Shown piece after piece: positions 23,326-35,512 of a stretch of DNA of 64,000 nucleotides. This DNA comes from Heloderma charlesbogerti. Taxonomy: Eukaryota > Chordata > Lepidosauria > Squamata > Helodermatidae. The position numbers were made by a program, and so were the translations under genes. The first letter of the stretch is position 1, and the number at the start of each line of letters is the position of its first letter. Location of the stretch: contig JANEZZ010000297.1 of NCBI GenBank assembly GCA_026122225.1, positions 434,001 through 498,000 of the forward strand, given 5' to 3'. Below the pieces are notes generated by a model. The model did no database searches, had not been told where the DNA came from, and saw only the letters and a list, made by a program, of their open reading frames with translations.

Positions 23326-23768
23326 CTGCAGGAGATTTAAGGAACATTTCTGCAATGTACAATGTGTACTGGAGCCAGCATAGATGCATGGACAACCTTA
23401 GGAACAAAACAAATGAAGTCTTTTATGTTCCAAATGGGACATAAAAGGAAATGAAAGACAATAAAATACAAAACTGCATTCAAATGTAAGGTATAAAAAC
23501 CTAGTTTTTACTGAATTGATTTTTGTTTCATGCAGTGGGCCCAGCTTAACAACTCATCATCAAGAGTGCTAAATGGATCCCCCATCCCACCCAATTCTGC
23601 TCAGTTTTTGTTACACTACTATTGGGTCCTGCTCCAGTTATGTTCCACTAAGCTGCAGGCCCAGCAAAATGATTTCCTAAACTTTAGGGTGGATTTTAGA
23701 GTATGGTCTCTCATACTTCCTTCCTGGGGAAAAATATATTGCCCCTGACCCAAGAATCCAGCTGTATA

Positions 23769-23808
<40 letters not shown>

Positions 23809-24622
23809 TGCCTGCACAATTGTGAAGTTAAAAACAACATTTTTTAGCCCCTAGTCATGAGGTGCCCTATAATACAGATCTTGCATGGATCTTATTCTCT
23901 CTCTCTCTTTTTCTTAAATGTTAAGAAGGTTTGCAGCTTCCTCTTCTGCATCAGACAAACACATGCAATTAAAAATCCCCGCCCCCTAAAAAAAAAAGAA
24001 TAACTGCTTGCACCATTTTTAACAGTTTCCCCATTTCCTGAACGACAACTCCAGAGGTAGCACAGATTATAATATTAATCAGTTCCAATATGGTAAACAT
24101 TCCAAGTAAAGCAAAATCTCAATATCAAGGGAGAATGCTGGTCAGATTCTATAAGCATCCCGCATCACAGACTCCAATTACAAGATAACACCAAGGTGGT
24201 ATTAGTTATTTATAACATGTTTATCCCAGTTTGTCTGCAAAGCAAACATTATGCCATGGAGGATAAGAAAAGATCACAGGATATACCCAGGGGAAATGTT
24301 GGGAACATTTTGGAATGGATGGGACTTATTTACATGCATGGTGGGACTGTTTGAAAAGTAAGCCCTTCTGAGAAGAGCTATTAAGAATAATCAGGATAAT
24401 GACATCGTAGGTTAATAGACAGTTCAGAAACAATCCTGTTAAGCAATATTCATGGGTCTGTGAAGAAAGAATTATATAGTTTTAGACTTTCACTTGCACA
24501 AAATCTTCACATTTTCAGAGTTTTGATTTATGTCAGATTAGATGATAATCTCTAAATTACATTCCAAAACAAGGTAAAGAAATATAGATCTCTTATGCTG
24601 CTACATATGTCAGTCACCCCAT
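23326..24622. other. intron with a (TG)n microsatellite
   Basis: A pure (TG)n run lies at 23771-23806. Otherwise AT-rich intron with no recognised repeat. Confidence 0.5.
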
Positions 24623-24755
24623 ATACTTACCTGGCAGGGGGACACCTTGATCATGGTGGAGGTTTTCCAGGGTGAGCCTCATCCATTGCACTCTGGGTGT
24701 GTTGACCCCTGTGATTTCCCCAAATGCGGGAAACTTGAATGCATAATTTGTGGTA
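24623..24755 (+). pseudogene. U1 snRNA retropseudogene, 3'-truncated
   Basis: Begins with the U1 5' end ATACTTACCTGGCAGGGG, continues with GTTTTCCAGGGTGAG, CATCCATTGCACTCTGGGTG and CCCCTGTGATTTCCCCAAAT, and reaches the Sm-site region GCATAATTTGTGGTA. The final stem-loop is missing. Scattered substitutions (for example GGACACCTTGATC where U1 has GATACCATGATC) and no promoter mark it as a dead copy. It is fused directly to a LINE-like tail. Confidence 0.9.
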
Positions 24756-24932
24756 AATGTTGCTTTCAGTTACATGTTGTTTGTCTATATTGTCTGTGTG
24801 CTTTTATGTAAATGGCTTTTAAACTTTTTATGTCGTATTTAATCTTTTAACTTCTGTAACCTGCCCAGAGAGCTTTGGATATGGGGTGGTATAGAAATGC
24901 AATAAAATAAATAAAATAAATAAAATCTCATT
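24756..24932 (+). mobile_element. L2-like LINE 3' tail fused to the U1 copy
   Basis: TTGTTTGTCTATATTGTCTG, TAACCTGCCCAGAGAGCTTT, GGGGTGGTATAGAAATGCAA then repeated AATAAAATAAAT, the usual 3' end of reptilian L2-type elements and their SINE followers. It abuts the truncated U1 without a gap. Confidence 0.7.
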
Positions 24933-25842
<910 letters not shown>

Positions 25843-26008
25843 CTAAGAAATTAGGAATAGAAAAGGTTATTCTTTTTAAACCTTTATGGAATTAGGCACC
25901 TGATACATCAACCTTATCCTTGAACAAGTAATGATAAATAAAAATGACTGAAAAAACCCTCTCCTCCAGAGTGACACATAGACACATGTTCAGCTCTGGG
26001 GTCCTTGG

Positions 26009-27435
26009 TGTCACGTTCCCTTGGCCCCCTCCTTCGTCATGCACACACACAAGAAGAGAGGCTTCAGTCTCATGCCTTTAATTCACTATCAACAGGTTCA
26101 TTACAGATCCAAATCCTTGAAGACTCTCAGGCTACAAGGGGATAACAGTAGGGATGGCGGAGAATTTCTCCCCGAAACTTCGGGGGGCCGAGCGCCAACG
26201 TGTTCGGCCCCCCGAACAAGTTTCGGGGAGAAATCCTCCGCACCCCCCCACACCCTGCACACCCCCCCCGGGACGGGACTTACCTTCGTCGAATGTCCCT
26301 CCCGGCGGCGGGTCCGGCCAGCGGTTCAGCGGGTGTTCAAGCGGGGCGGGAGCAGCAGCCGGTCTTTTGACCAGCTGCCGCCCCCACCATTGCAATAAAA
26401 GAAAAAAAAATGCCCCCTGATAGGCTACGTGACGATTAACGTAGCCTATCACGGCTAGATTTGCAAAGTCAGCCGTGATAGGCTACGTCAATCGTCACGT
26501 AGCCTATCACGGGTGACTTAAAAAAATTTTTTAAAAGCGCATACGGATAATGGCAGCCCCCATAGGGAGCCGCCATTCCCGTTCCTTATTTGGTCGCTGT
26601 AGTCTACGTAAAGATTTACGTAGACTACAGCGACCAAATAAGGAACGCGAATGGTGGCTCCCTATGGAGGCTGCTATTAGCGTACGCGCTTTTCTTTTTT
26701 TTTTTCTTTTTTTTAAAGTCACCCGTGATAGGCTACGTGACGATTGACATAGCCTATCACGGCTGACTTTGCAGATCTAGCCGTGATAGGCTACGTTAAT
26801 CGTCACGTAGCCTATCAGGGTGCGTTGTTTTTTTTTTTAACTTTCACGTTCGCGGCCGGGCGAGGCGGGAAGCCTCCTCCCCGGCCTGAATTTCAGCCGG
26901 GCGAGGCGGGAAGCCTCCCCCCCCGGCCTGAACTTTGCGGGGGGAGCAATGAAGCGCCTCCCCCCCACCGCGAACGGCCTTCGAGGACAGGTAAGGGACT
27001 TTCGTCCGCCCCTAGATAACAGCAGGGTATCCAAATGGGATCTACTATGTTGCCAGCAACATAGGGACTTGCTAGCTAGAATAACTTAGGGAGGGCTGCC
27101 ACTCCCTTCCAGTGATGCTCCCCTATGTCGACCCTCATGCATCGCCAACTGGGTCGACCGTCTCAGCTCTGCCTTTAACTTTTCCCACTTCTCCCTGTGC
27201 TGCAGTCTAGCATCCCTCAGTTCACACCCTGAGCTCTCTTCTTCTTCCTCTTCCTCCTCCTGGGTTCTCACGGGGGGGGGGAGCTTCAGGCCCAGCCATC
27301 TGGGTGTTAGCATTCTGAGAAGCATGCCTTTCCATATCTGAACTCGCTCGGGAAGATGCCTCCCCCGGGTCTGGCTGTTCCCCTTCTGAATCTGAACTGC
27401 TAACTACCTCCATATGCTCAGAATCAATCCTGACA
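26009..27435 (-). mobile_element. solo LTR, family 1, carrying a hAT-like insertion
   Basis: On the minus strand it begins TGTCAGGATTGATTC and ends GAACGTGACA; both sides have the 5-bp duplication cttgg (26004-26008 and 27436-27440). Without the 866-bp hAT-like element and its duplicated 8-mer the LTR is about 553 bp. GAATTAAAGGCATGAG near the low-coordinate end may serve as a polyadenylation signal variant. No internal retroviral or retrotransposon genes remain, so it arose by LTR-LTR recombination. Gypsy-type or endogenous-retrovirus origin cannot be separated here. Confidence 0.85.
26149..27014 (-). mobile_element. hAT-like palindrome-array element, type 1
   Basis: TAGGGATGGCGGAG to CGTCCGCCCCTA, perfect duplications gataacag (26141-26148 and 27015-27022), inside a solo LTR. 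Clear module order: GC palindrome TTTCTCCCCGAAACTTCGGG (26163 on) with its mirror at 26219-26238; ATG-donor block on the minus strand, here closed by a TGA; GATAGGCTACGT hairpins at 26418-26452 and 26475-26512; a palindrome centred near 26613 (TAGTCTACGTAAAG); hairpins at 26724-26762 and 26782-26818; GC-rich end. Confidence 0.92.
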
Positions 27436-27933
27436 CTTGGAAGAGCCCAACAATGCAGAAACAACACTGACAAGAACGTATAGATGAACATAAGAGGGGT
27501 GGGGGAGCAAAAGTGGGTGGAAATGCCACCCTGGCTTACCTTTTTCCTCTTCTGCTTGTTTTGCAGTGGCAGTGTTGGTTGCAGCAAAGCTCTTCCCAGT
27601 GGTGGCCAGCAGGTGGCCACCATGTTTATTTCACATAATTCCCCTGGGAACAATACTACATCATCTTGTAGCATTGTTCCCTTGGGAGTTTTGGGGGGAA
27701 ATTTCAGCGTGAACAAGGCAGCAAAAACAGAGGGGGCATTTTGAGACAGCAGAAAATACTATCAAGCCTGGTGGGTTGGGGAGGCACTTTGCAACATGCC
27801 TGATTGGCACAAGGCCACCAGGTATGGAATTAGAAAGAATCATGGTGGTGGTGATGATCACATGCAAGCAAGAGTTTCAATAATATTTCCCCATGCAGAA
27901 AATCTATGAAATCGTACAATACATTGAACTCAC
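27436..27933. other. intron, one small palindrome
   Basis: CCCCTGGGAACAATACTACA and GTAGCATTGTTCCCTTGGG near 27648-27692 form an imperfect palindrome. Nothing else recognised. Confidence 0.4.
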
Positions 27934-28065
27934 CAATATTATGACATATTTCTGTCCATGATCATGCAGGTCTTGAACAAATTGAGGGAGGCCTGCAAAA
28001 TCTATTGCATCGTAAGTAAAATCTTTTTTGTCTTCCATGTAGTCAATATCAGTGTACTGAATATC
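27934..28065 (-). CDS. MGAM: alpha-glucosidase (MGAM-like), exon with DIDYM motif
   Basis: A 132-bp exon, phase 0 at both ends; acceptor TTCTTTTAG, donor GTGAGTTC. It reads [19 protein letters not shown] and ends [13 protein letters not shown]. The Asp-x-Asp-Tyr-Met stretch supplies a substrate-binding Asp of the minus-1 subsite in characterised GH31 alpha-glucosidases. Confidence 0.95.
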
Positions 28066-28444
28066 CTAAAAGAAAATTGAAATCATTGTGAAGATTAAAT
28101 GTCATGCAGCTTTTAAATTGGTACACTCTTATATTTTCTATTTACATTGGCAACAGTGCATTATAATGAAAATCGTATTGTCCTGCCTAACAGTGGTGAT
28201 CATTTTATCACACTTCTGCCCCTTATCAGAAAAAGGGCATGTAGGAGCAGGTAAGCTGTCCATCAACATTTGGCAGGGCAAAACAGGAGGAGTTTACCAA
28301 GGGTTTGCAAAATGTGCATGTATATCAAGATCAAGGCAAGTCACCACTAAGTAAATTGTTGTCTGTCTTCACTCTGGTCCAACATATAAACACTTTGAGT
28401 TTCTTAACCATGGTTAAGACATGAACAAGGGGGCTTCTTCTGGA
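28066..28444. other. intron, nothing recognised
   Basis: Ordinary intron between the DIDYM exon and an inverted SINE. Confidence 0.4.
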
Positions 28445-28655
28445 ACATCAGAACATGGGAAGTTGCCTAATATTGAGTCAAACTGTTGGTCTATCTAGCC
28501 TAGTATTGTCTGCACTGACTGGCAACAGCTCTCTGGGTTTTCAGGTGGGATTCCCTCCTAGCCCTACCTGGAGATGCCAGGGATTGAACCTGGGACCTTC
28601 TGTGTGCAAAGCATGTGTTCTACCACTGAGTTATAGTCCTTTGCCCCTCCCTCTT
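28445..28655 (-). repeat. tRNA-derived SINE, minus strand
   Basis: Reverse complement shows GGACTATAACTCAGTGGTAG (A-box region), AGAACACATGCTTTGCACAC and GGTTCAATCCCTGGCATCTC (B-box region). It has the same body as the SINE at 5346-5990. Confidence 0.8.
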
Positions 28656-28659
28656 TACC

Positions 28660-31600
28660 TCTCTTATGAAAACAGAAAAGGAGGTGGGGTTGCACTGTAT
28701 GTGAAAAATACATATCCCTGCACAGAAATACAGGAGGATGAGCTTGGTAGCCCCATCGAGAGCATCTGGATCAAAATAAATGGAGCAAAGAATAAAAGGA
28801 ACCTGGCGGTCGGAGTCTACTACCGGTCACCCAACCAAGGAGAAGATGAGGATGAAACTTTTGAAAAGCAAATAGCCAATGTTTTAAGGAAGCATGATGT
28901 AGTAGTCATGGGGGACTTCAATTTCCCTGATATTTGTTGGGAGACAAATTCTGCAAAACATGGCCCCTCCAGGAAATTCCTGACTTCTGGGGTGGATAAC
29001 TTCCTCCTACAGAAAGTAGAGGAAGGAACTAGAGGATCAGCTATCCTTGACTTGATCCTAACCAACAGAGATGACTTAGTGGATAAAGTAGCAGTTACAG
29101 GAACTCTGGGGGAAAGCGACCATGTTGTACTTGAGTTCTTGGTTCTAAGGGAAGCAAAAGCCGAGTGTAGTCAAACGTGTACCCTGGATGTTAGGAAAGC
29201 TGTTTTTAATAAACTCAGAATAATGATCAGTAAGGTCCCATGGCAAGCAATGCTAACGAGAAAAGGAGTCCAAGATGGGTGGGAGCTTTTCAAAAAGGAA
29301 ATTCTCAAGGCACAATTACAAACTATTCCAACAAGAAGAAAAGGTGGAAGACAACAGAAGAAGCCAATGTGGCTTCACAAAAAGCTTAGGGATGACCTGA
29401 AAACAAAAAAGGACACATATAGGAAGTAGGGGTGTACGAAAGACACTTACCTGTTGTCGAAGGCCGTTTGCGGTGTGGGGGAGGCGCTTCGCTGCTCCCC
29501 CCGCGAAGTTCAGGCCGGGGGTGAGGCTTCCCGCCTCGCCCGGCCGAAATCCAGGCCGGGGAGGAGGCGGCTCGCCTCGCCCGGCCGCGAACGCGAAAGT
29601 AAAAAAAAACAAAAACGCCCCCTGATAGGCTACGTGACAATTCACGTAACCTATCACGACTAGATCTGCAAAGTCAGCCATGATAGGCTACGTCAATCGT
29701 CACGTAGACTATCACGGGTGACTTAAAAAAAAAACACGCGCGTACGCAAATGGCGGCCCCCATAGGGAGCCGCCATTCACGTTCCTTATTTAGTCGCTGT
29801 AGTCTACGTAAATGTTTACGTAGACTACAGCAACCAAATAAGGAACGGGAATGGCGGCTCCCTATGGGGGCCACCATTATCCGTACACTCTTTTTTTTTT
29901 TTTTTTTAAGTCACCCGTGATAGGCTACGTGACGATTCACGTAGCCTATCACGGCTGACTTTGCAAATCTAGCCGTGATAGGCTACGTGAATCGTCACGT
30001 AGCCTATCAGGGGGCTTTTTTTTTTTCTTTCATTGCAATGGCGGCGGTGGCAGCCGGTCAAAAGACCAGCTGCCGCTCCCTCCTCGCTCGAACACCCGCC
30101 GAACCGCCGGCCGGACCAGCCACCGGGAGGGACATTCGCAAAAGGTAAGTCCCATCCCAGGGGGGGTGCGGGGTGAGGGGGGGTGCAGAGGATTTCTCCC
30201 CGAAACTTGTTTGGGGGGCCGAACACGTTGGCGCTCGGCCCCCCGAAGTTTCGGGGAGAAATTCTCCGAAGTGGAAAGAAGTAACAAAGTAACAAAGGAA
30301 GAGTACAGGCAGGTAGCACAGAATTGCAGGGATGGTGTCAGGAAGGCTAAAGCTGAGAACGAGCTGAGGTTAGTGAGGGATGCTAAAAACAACAAAAAGG
30401 CTTTCTTCAGCTATGTGCATAGTAAAAGGCAGAGGAAAGAAACGGTTGTTCACCTATTAAATAAGGATGGCAAAACCAAAACAGATGACAAAGAAAAGGC
30501 AGAGGTGCTCAGTTCCTACTTTGGCTCAGTCTTCTCCCAAAAGAGGGTCTATGACCCGCCTGGCAAAGGTGAAGTACAGGCTGAAGGGACAGGATTGCAG
30601 CTTGAGATCGATAGGCATATGGTCAAGGAATATCTAATTACTTCGAATGAGTTCAAATCTCCAGGGCCAGAAGAACTGCATCCTAGAATAATAAAGGAAA
30701 TGGCAGAAGAACTCTCAGAACCGCTGTCTATTCTATTTGACAACTCATGGAGGACGGGGGAAGTGCCAGATAACTGGAGGAGGGCTAATGTTGTCCCTAT
30801 CTTCAAAAAGGGTAAAAAGGAGGAACCTGGGAACTACAGACATCAATCCCTGGGAAAATTCTGGAGCAGATGATAAAGCAATCTGGAAGCACCTTGAAAA
30901 CAATGCAGTGATTACTCGAAGCCAACATGGATTTGTCAAAAACAAGTCCTGCCAGACAAATCTGATCTCATTTTTTGATCAAGTAACCTCCCTTGTAGAC
31001 CGTGGGAATGCTGTAGACATCATATACCTCGACTTCAGCAAAGCTTTCGACAAAGTGCCCCATGATATCCTCATGAGCAAACTAGCTCAAAGTGGGCTAG
31101 ATGAAACAACAATCCAGTGGATCCACAGTTGGCTACAGAATCGGACTCAAAGAGTGCTTATCAATGGGACCTTCTCAGACTGGGGAGAGGTAAGGAGTGG
31201 GGTACTGCAAGGCTCAGTCCTGGGCCCAGTGCTCTTCAACTTTTTTATTAATGACTTGGAGGAGAAGGTGCAGGGAGTGCTGATCAAATTTGCACATGAC
31301 ACAAAATTGGGCGGGATAGCTAATACTCTGGCAGATAGAAACAAAATTCAAAGTGATCTGGATAGACTGGAGCGCTGGGCAGAAAACAACAGAATGACAT
31401 TTAATAGGGATAAATGCCAAGTTCTGCACCTAGGAAAAAGAAACCAAATGCACAGTTACAAGATGGGGGATACGTGGCTCAACAGCACTACAAGTGAGAG
31501 GGATCTTGGAATTGTTGTCGATCACAAGCTGAATATGAGCCAACAATGTGATGTGGCTGCAAAAAAGGCAAATGCTCTTTTGGGCTGCATTAAGAGAAGC

Positions 31601-32183
31601 ATAGCTTCCAAATCCCGGGAAGTACTAGTTCCCCTCTACTCAGCACTGGTTAGGCCTCATCTGGAGTACTGTGTCCAGTTCTGGGCACCACACTTTAAGA
31701 AGGATGCAGACAAACTGGAGAGGGTTCAGAGGAGGGCAACAAAGATGATCAGGAGACTGGAAACAAAGCCCTATGAAGAGAGACTGAAAGAACTGGGCAT
31801 GTTTAGCCTTGAGAAGAGAAGACTGAGGGGAGATATGATAGCACTCTTCATGTACTTGAAAGGTTGTCACAGAGAGGAAGGCCAGGATCTCTTCTCGATC
31901 ATCCCAGAGGGTAGGACATGGAATAATGGGTTCAAGTTACAGGAAGCCAGATTCCGGCCTAACATCAGGAAAAACTTCCTGACTGTTAGAGCAATACGAC
32001 AATGGAACCAATTACCTGGGGAGGTGGTGGGCTCTCCCACACTGGAGGCGTTCAAGATGAGGCTGGACAGCCATCTGTCAGGGATGCTCTTACTTGGATT
32101 CCTGCATTGAGCAGGGGGTTGGACTCGATGGCCTTGTAGGCCCCTTCCAACCCTACTATGCTATGATTCTAGGATTCTATGAT
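28660..32183 (+). mobile_element. CR1 LINE, 5'-truncated, interrupted by a hAT-like element
   Basis: Endonuclease: GVALYVKNTYPCTEIQ, VGVYYRSPNQ, VMGDFNFPDICW and ESDHVVLEF. Reverse transcriptase: GNYR, SQHGFVKNKSCQTNLI, YLDFSKAFDKVPHDIL, VLQGSVLGPVLFNFFIND, DTKLGG, then [20 protein letters not shown] and the C-terminal NIRKNFLTVRAIRQWNQLPG. The 3' end has CCTTGTAGGCCCCTTCCAAC and short ATTCTATGATT-type repeats. The long frame 30896-32110 is nearly intact, but the catalytic FADD reads FAHD near 31288. The element at 29427-30268 sits between the endonuclease and the reverse transcriptase. Confidence 0.93.
29427..30268 (+). mobile_element. hAT-like palindrome-array element, type 1, right end lost
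   Basis: Starts TAGGGGTGTACGAAAG after the CR1 codons for TYRK. The right end stops at GAGAAATTCTCCG without CATCCCTA, and CR1 sequence (AAGTGGAAAGAAG) follows directly, so a small deletion removed the terminus and the right duplication. Hairpins: 29623-29658, 29680-29717, a palindrome centred near 29815, 29918-29952 and 29973-30008. ATG at 30038 is open for 35 codons plus 2 nt to AAAG/GTAAGT at 30144, the same length as in the copy at 2842. Confidence 0.9.
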
Positions 32184-32227
32184 TGAACTCTGCCCTTCTT
32201 GTCATCTTTAGTGTGGTGACATGGTTG

Positions 32228-32412
32228 AACTAGGGCTGGGGAAACCAAGTTCAAATTCCCACTTGGACACAAAGTGCACTGAGTGATCTTGTGCCAGTCA
32301 CTGCCTCTCAGCCTAACCATCTATACAGGGTTATTGTGAGAATAAGATGGCAGAGAACCATGTATGTTTCCTTGAGCTTGGGGGAAAGCTGGCACACACA
32401 CACACACACACT
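32228..32412 (+). repeat. tRNA-SINE fragment with (CA)n tail
   Basis: CTTGTGCCAGTCACTGCCTC, CAGCCTAACC, AACCATGTATGTTTCCTTGA match the 3' half of the SINE seen complete at 42101-42764. A (CA)n run follows at 32394-32411. Confidence 0.65.
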
Positions 32413-34104
32413 CAACCATGTCGTAATGTTACATCTGCACTAATACTAAACCAGGGTTATCTTTAACCAATGTTTGCAAATGCAAACCAGCTGCTAACCC
32501 TGGTGTGGCATGAGGCTACTTTTTCACGCCTAGATTCCTCTACTGGTTACAAGCATTCTTGGTCAGGCACTTCACCTCTATGGCCTTTTGGGAGGCAGAC
32601 ATGTCCTCCACAACTTTCTGATATCTCAAATATGCAAACCAGAAGCCTTTTTTTTGAGATAACTGGTTTGTCGGAACTGGGTAATGTAACTCTCCTTTAA
32701 TTAATGTTGGGCTCTCTTCCCTTCCCAGCCTAGCAAGGAGAGAGTGAGTGTTTTTCTGGGTACATAATTAACACTTGATTGGTGAATCATGTGCAGGTTG
32801 CAAAAGGGGGAGCAGCAATGGTAGCAGAAGTATGGTGGGAGGGCCTGTGCCATCTACATACCACCACCACCACCATTACCACCACTATGGCTTTCCCTCT
32901 GTTCTTAAGAACAACATAAGAACATGAGAAGGGCCATGCTGCATCAGACCAAGGGTCTATCTAGTCCAGCATTCTGTTTACACAGTGGCCAATGAGCTGC
33001 AGATAGACCTGCCCACCGAGTGGCTTGTCCCCACTCCCAACATGGAAGAAATGTCATCAGTGTCTCCTGGGCATGCTCCAACCTGGACTATAAAGTCACT
33101 ACCACTGCCAGAGGCAGTTGGTTGGGTTTGGCATGTGAGTAGTGCTCTCTGCCTTCCCTTTTTCTCTCTCTGTATTAACCTGTGCTGAGAGGGTAGGTTT
33201 GAGATGAGGAGGTTTCAGGTATGGTAGTTCTTTGTACTTTGTATAATTATTGTATTAATTGGTTGTACCCAGATTTTTTTTTTCCCCTCTACCAGTTTCA
33301 GGAGGGATTTGTCTCTTTTAATGGTACATCCAAAATTTTTGGTCCAAAGGTGGGCTGCCTTTTATTAACCCCTTGTTTAATACATTTATGAATTTTGTAT
33401 GTATTAACTGACTTGATGTTTACATTCCAAATTGAACATTTGTTTATATATTTATTGTAGTGTTTTTATGGCTTGATAATTTTTATATTCCCTGTTCATA
33501 TTTTCTTTGATGCAGCTGTATTCTGCATGATGTCCTGGACTTCCTTTTGGAGGGAAAAGAGGGATACAAATAAACAATTATGATAATGATGACTCCCTTG
33601 CCTTCCTCCTCTGGCCAAACCTAATAAAAAGGCATAGCGTTCTGAGTGACTTGGTTTGGACTATTGCGTCGGTAAAAGAAGCCATCGTGGCTTCTCCCCC
33701 TGTCCCTGCATGTGCTGTGCATGGGACCATCATTTGCATAATTCCCTGCAATGCAGCCTGGATTCGAATGTCATCTGAACCCAGTGCATGGCTTCATATC
33801 CACGACTTGCAGTAGGGGTTGTATGGTGGGTGCATAGCCACCTCCACCACACCACGCATCATCCAAACACCCCCTGTCTCTTTGCCACTGGGATTTTTCA
33901 TCATTTCAATGTGCCATTTCTTTGAATCCTGGCAGCTCTTCCTGGTTGGGTCAGGTCAAGTGTGCTTTATGAGAGAGTAAGTGACTTATTTGGATACAAC
34001 TCATGTTAGACTGATTTATGGCGTGGTTTTATTGTGTTTGTTTGTTTGTTTGTTTGTTTGTTTGTTTTTGGTATCCCTTGCTTCACTTTTTGTCTCATCT
34101 GATA
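32413..34104. other. intron with LINE-tail fragment near 32900-33010 and simple repeats
   Basis: AAGAACATGAGAAGGGCCATG, TCTATCTAGTCCAGCATTCT and ACAGTGGCC at 32905-33000 are the inverted 3' tail of a CR1-superfamily LINE. (CAC)n-like sequence lies at 32862-32886 and (TTTG)n at 34035-34067. The rest is unrecognised. Confidence 0.5.
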
Positions 34105-34522
34105 TAGGGATGCTGGAGAAATTCGAGATGGACTAAAATGAGCACAGATTTCTAAGAATCCGACCCGTGGAATCCGCTGCAGAGCAACCCCCTCAGGCAG
34201 CGTAGAGTCTGTGGACTTCAGGGTGATTTCTTTTACTTTCCCAAAATTTACGCAGATAAATTTGTAGGAAAATAGGTAAGTTTCTACTGAGAAAATGTCG
34301 AATGGAATGGGGGATAATATGCTAAATATTCCAGTACTAAGGTAAGTTATGTAAATACTTACATAAATACTTTCATAAATATTTAGGTAATTATTTACGT
34401 ATTTTTCCACATGACAAAAAATATATATTCACATCCATCTGTGGGCGGACAACAGAACAAAAGGCACCTGACAATCCATGAAACACAGACGGAGCGGATT
34501 TTACACAGTCCACACATCCCTA
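34105..34522. mobile_element. hAT-like element, AT-rich TAAATACTTA family
   Basis: TAGGGATGCTGGAG to CCACACATCCCTA; flanks atctgata (34097-34104) and gtctgata (34523-34530), 7 of 8. Near 34340-34400 it has GTTATGTAAATACTTACATA and ATAAATATTTAGGTAATTAT, the same half-site as the palindrome arrays but without GC-rich arms. GGAAAATAGGTAAGTTTC at about 34270 is donor-like. It may resemble an ancestral or sister form of the array families. Confidence 0.8.
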
Positions 34523-35388
34523 GTCTGATAGTCCCTGTAATAAATATTTTCTCTTAATTCAGACTAGAGGTGTGGAGTGTGAGTTTCTGACCAAGTTCCA
34601 AGACAGAGGCTTTCTTTGCTCACATGGTAACACTACCCAGGTAATATCACTCAGCTTAACCTGTGAGCAATTGACCTCGGGAGGGGGACCGCTGCACAGG
34701 AGACAGAGACATATGTAGGTGCTATTACACCTGGTTTTAAACTCTACTTAATAGCTAACCTTAGTTAGCATTAACTATGGTTAATATCACATATAAGCGT
34801 GGGCATAACACTATACTGTGATTAATGCTGATAAATGACGGAAGAAGGAGCACTTGAGCCCACGTTTTTAACCATGATTAAGCAATTGGAAGGATTACAT
34901 TTGCATCGCACCCTAATATCTGGATCTAGCAATCCTATCATGTAAGCATATGTCAATCCCTATAAACTTGCTTGTTCATATTTAGTGTATCATTCCACCC
35001 AGTCAACTCCTCATATCCTGTTTAGAATGGTAAATTCAGTAATTGAAATAAGAACAAGAGAAGAGCCATGCTGGATCAGACCAAGTGTCCATCTAGTCCA
35101 GCATTCTGTTCACACAGTGGCCAACCAGCTGTTGATTGGGAACCCACAAGCAGAACACAAGTGCAACAGCACCCTCCCACCCATGTTCCCCAGCAACTGG
35201 TGTGTACATAGGCTCAACAAATATTGTCCAACTGTGCAGCTTCACGCATGTAAAACCTGAATAAGAACCATTTACTGTGTTGTTAATTCATTCCCCCACC
35301 CCCAACACCACTCCCTTCCATTATGGTAACCTGCTGTGTGGTTATATTGTATGTAATTCTGCCAATATATATATATATAACCACTTTC

Positions 35389-35440
<52 letters not shown>

Positions 35441-35479
35441 GTGTGTGTGTATATATATATGTGTGTGTGTGTATATGTA

Positions 35480-35512
<33 letters not shown>

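Noticed and set aside
24623..24755. Functional U1 snRNA gene
   Set aside because: 3' stem-loop missing, several substitutions, no upstream promoter element seen, LINE tail attached.
26400..26820. Regularly spaced ~35-bp palindromic repeats that look like a CRISPR array
   Set aside because: The spacers are themselves mirrored repeats, the genome is vertebrate, and each block ends in TAGGGATG/CATCCCTA with 8-bp duplications.
30737..32110. 457-codon open frame as a functional gene
   Set aside because: CR1 reverse transcriptase with the catalytic motif changed to FAHD, 5'-truncated and interrupted; typical LINE remnant.
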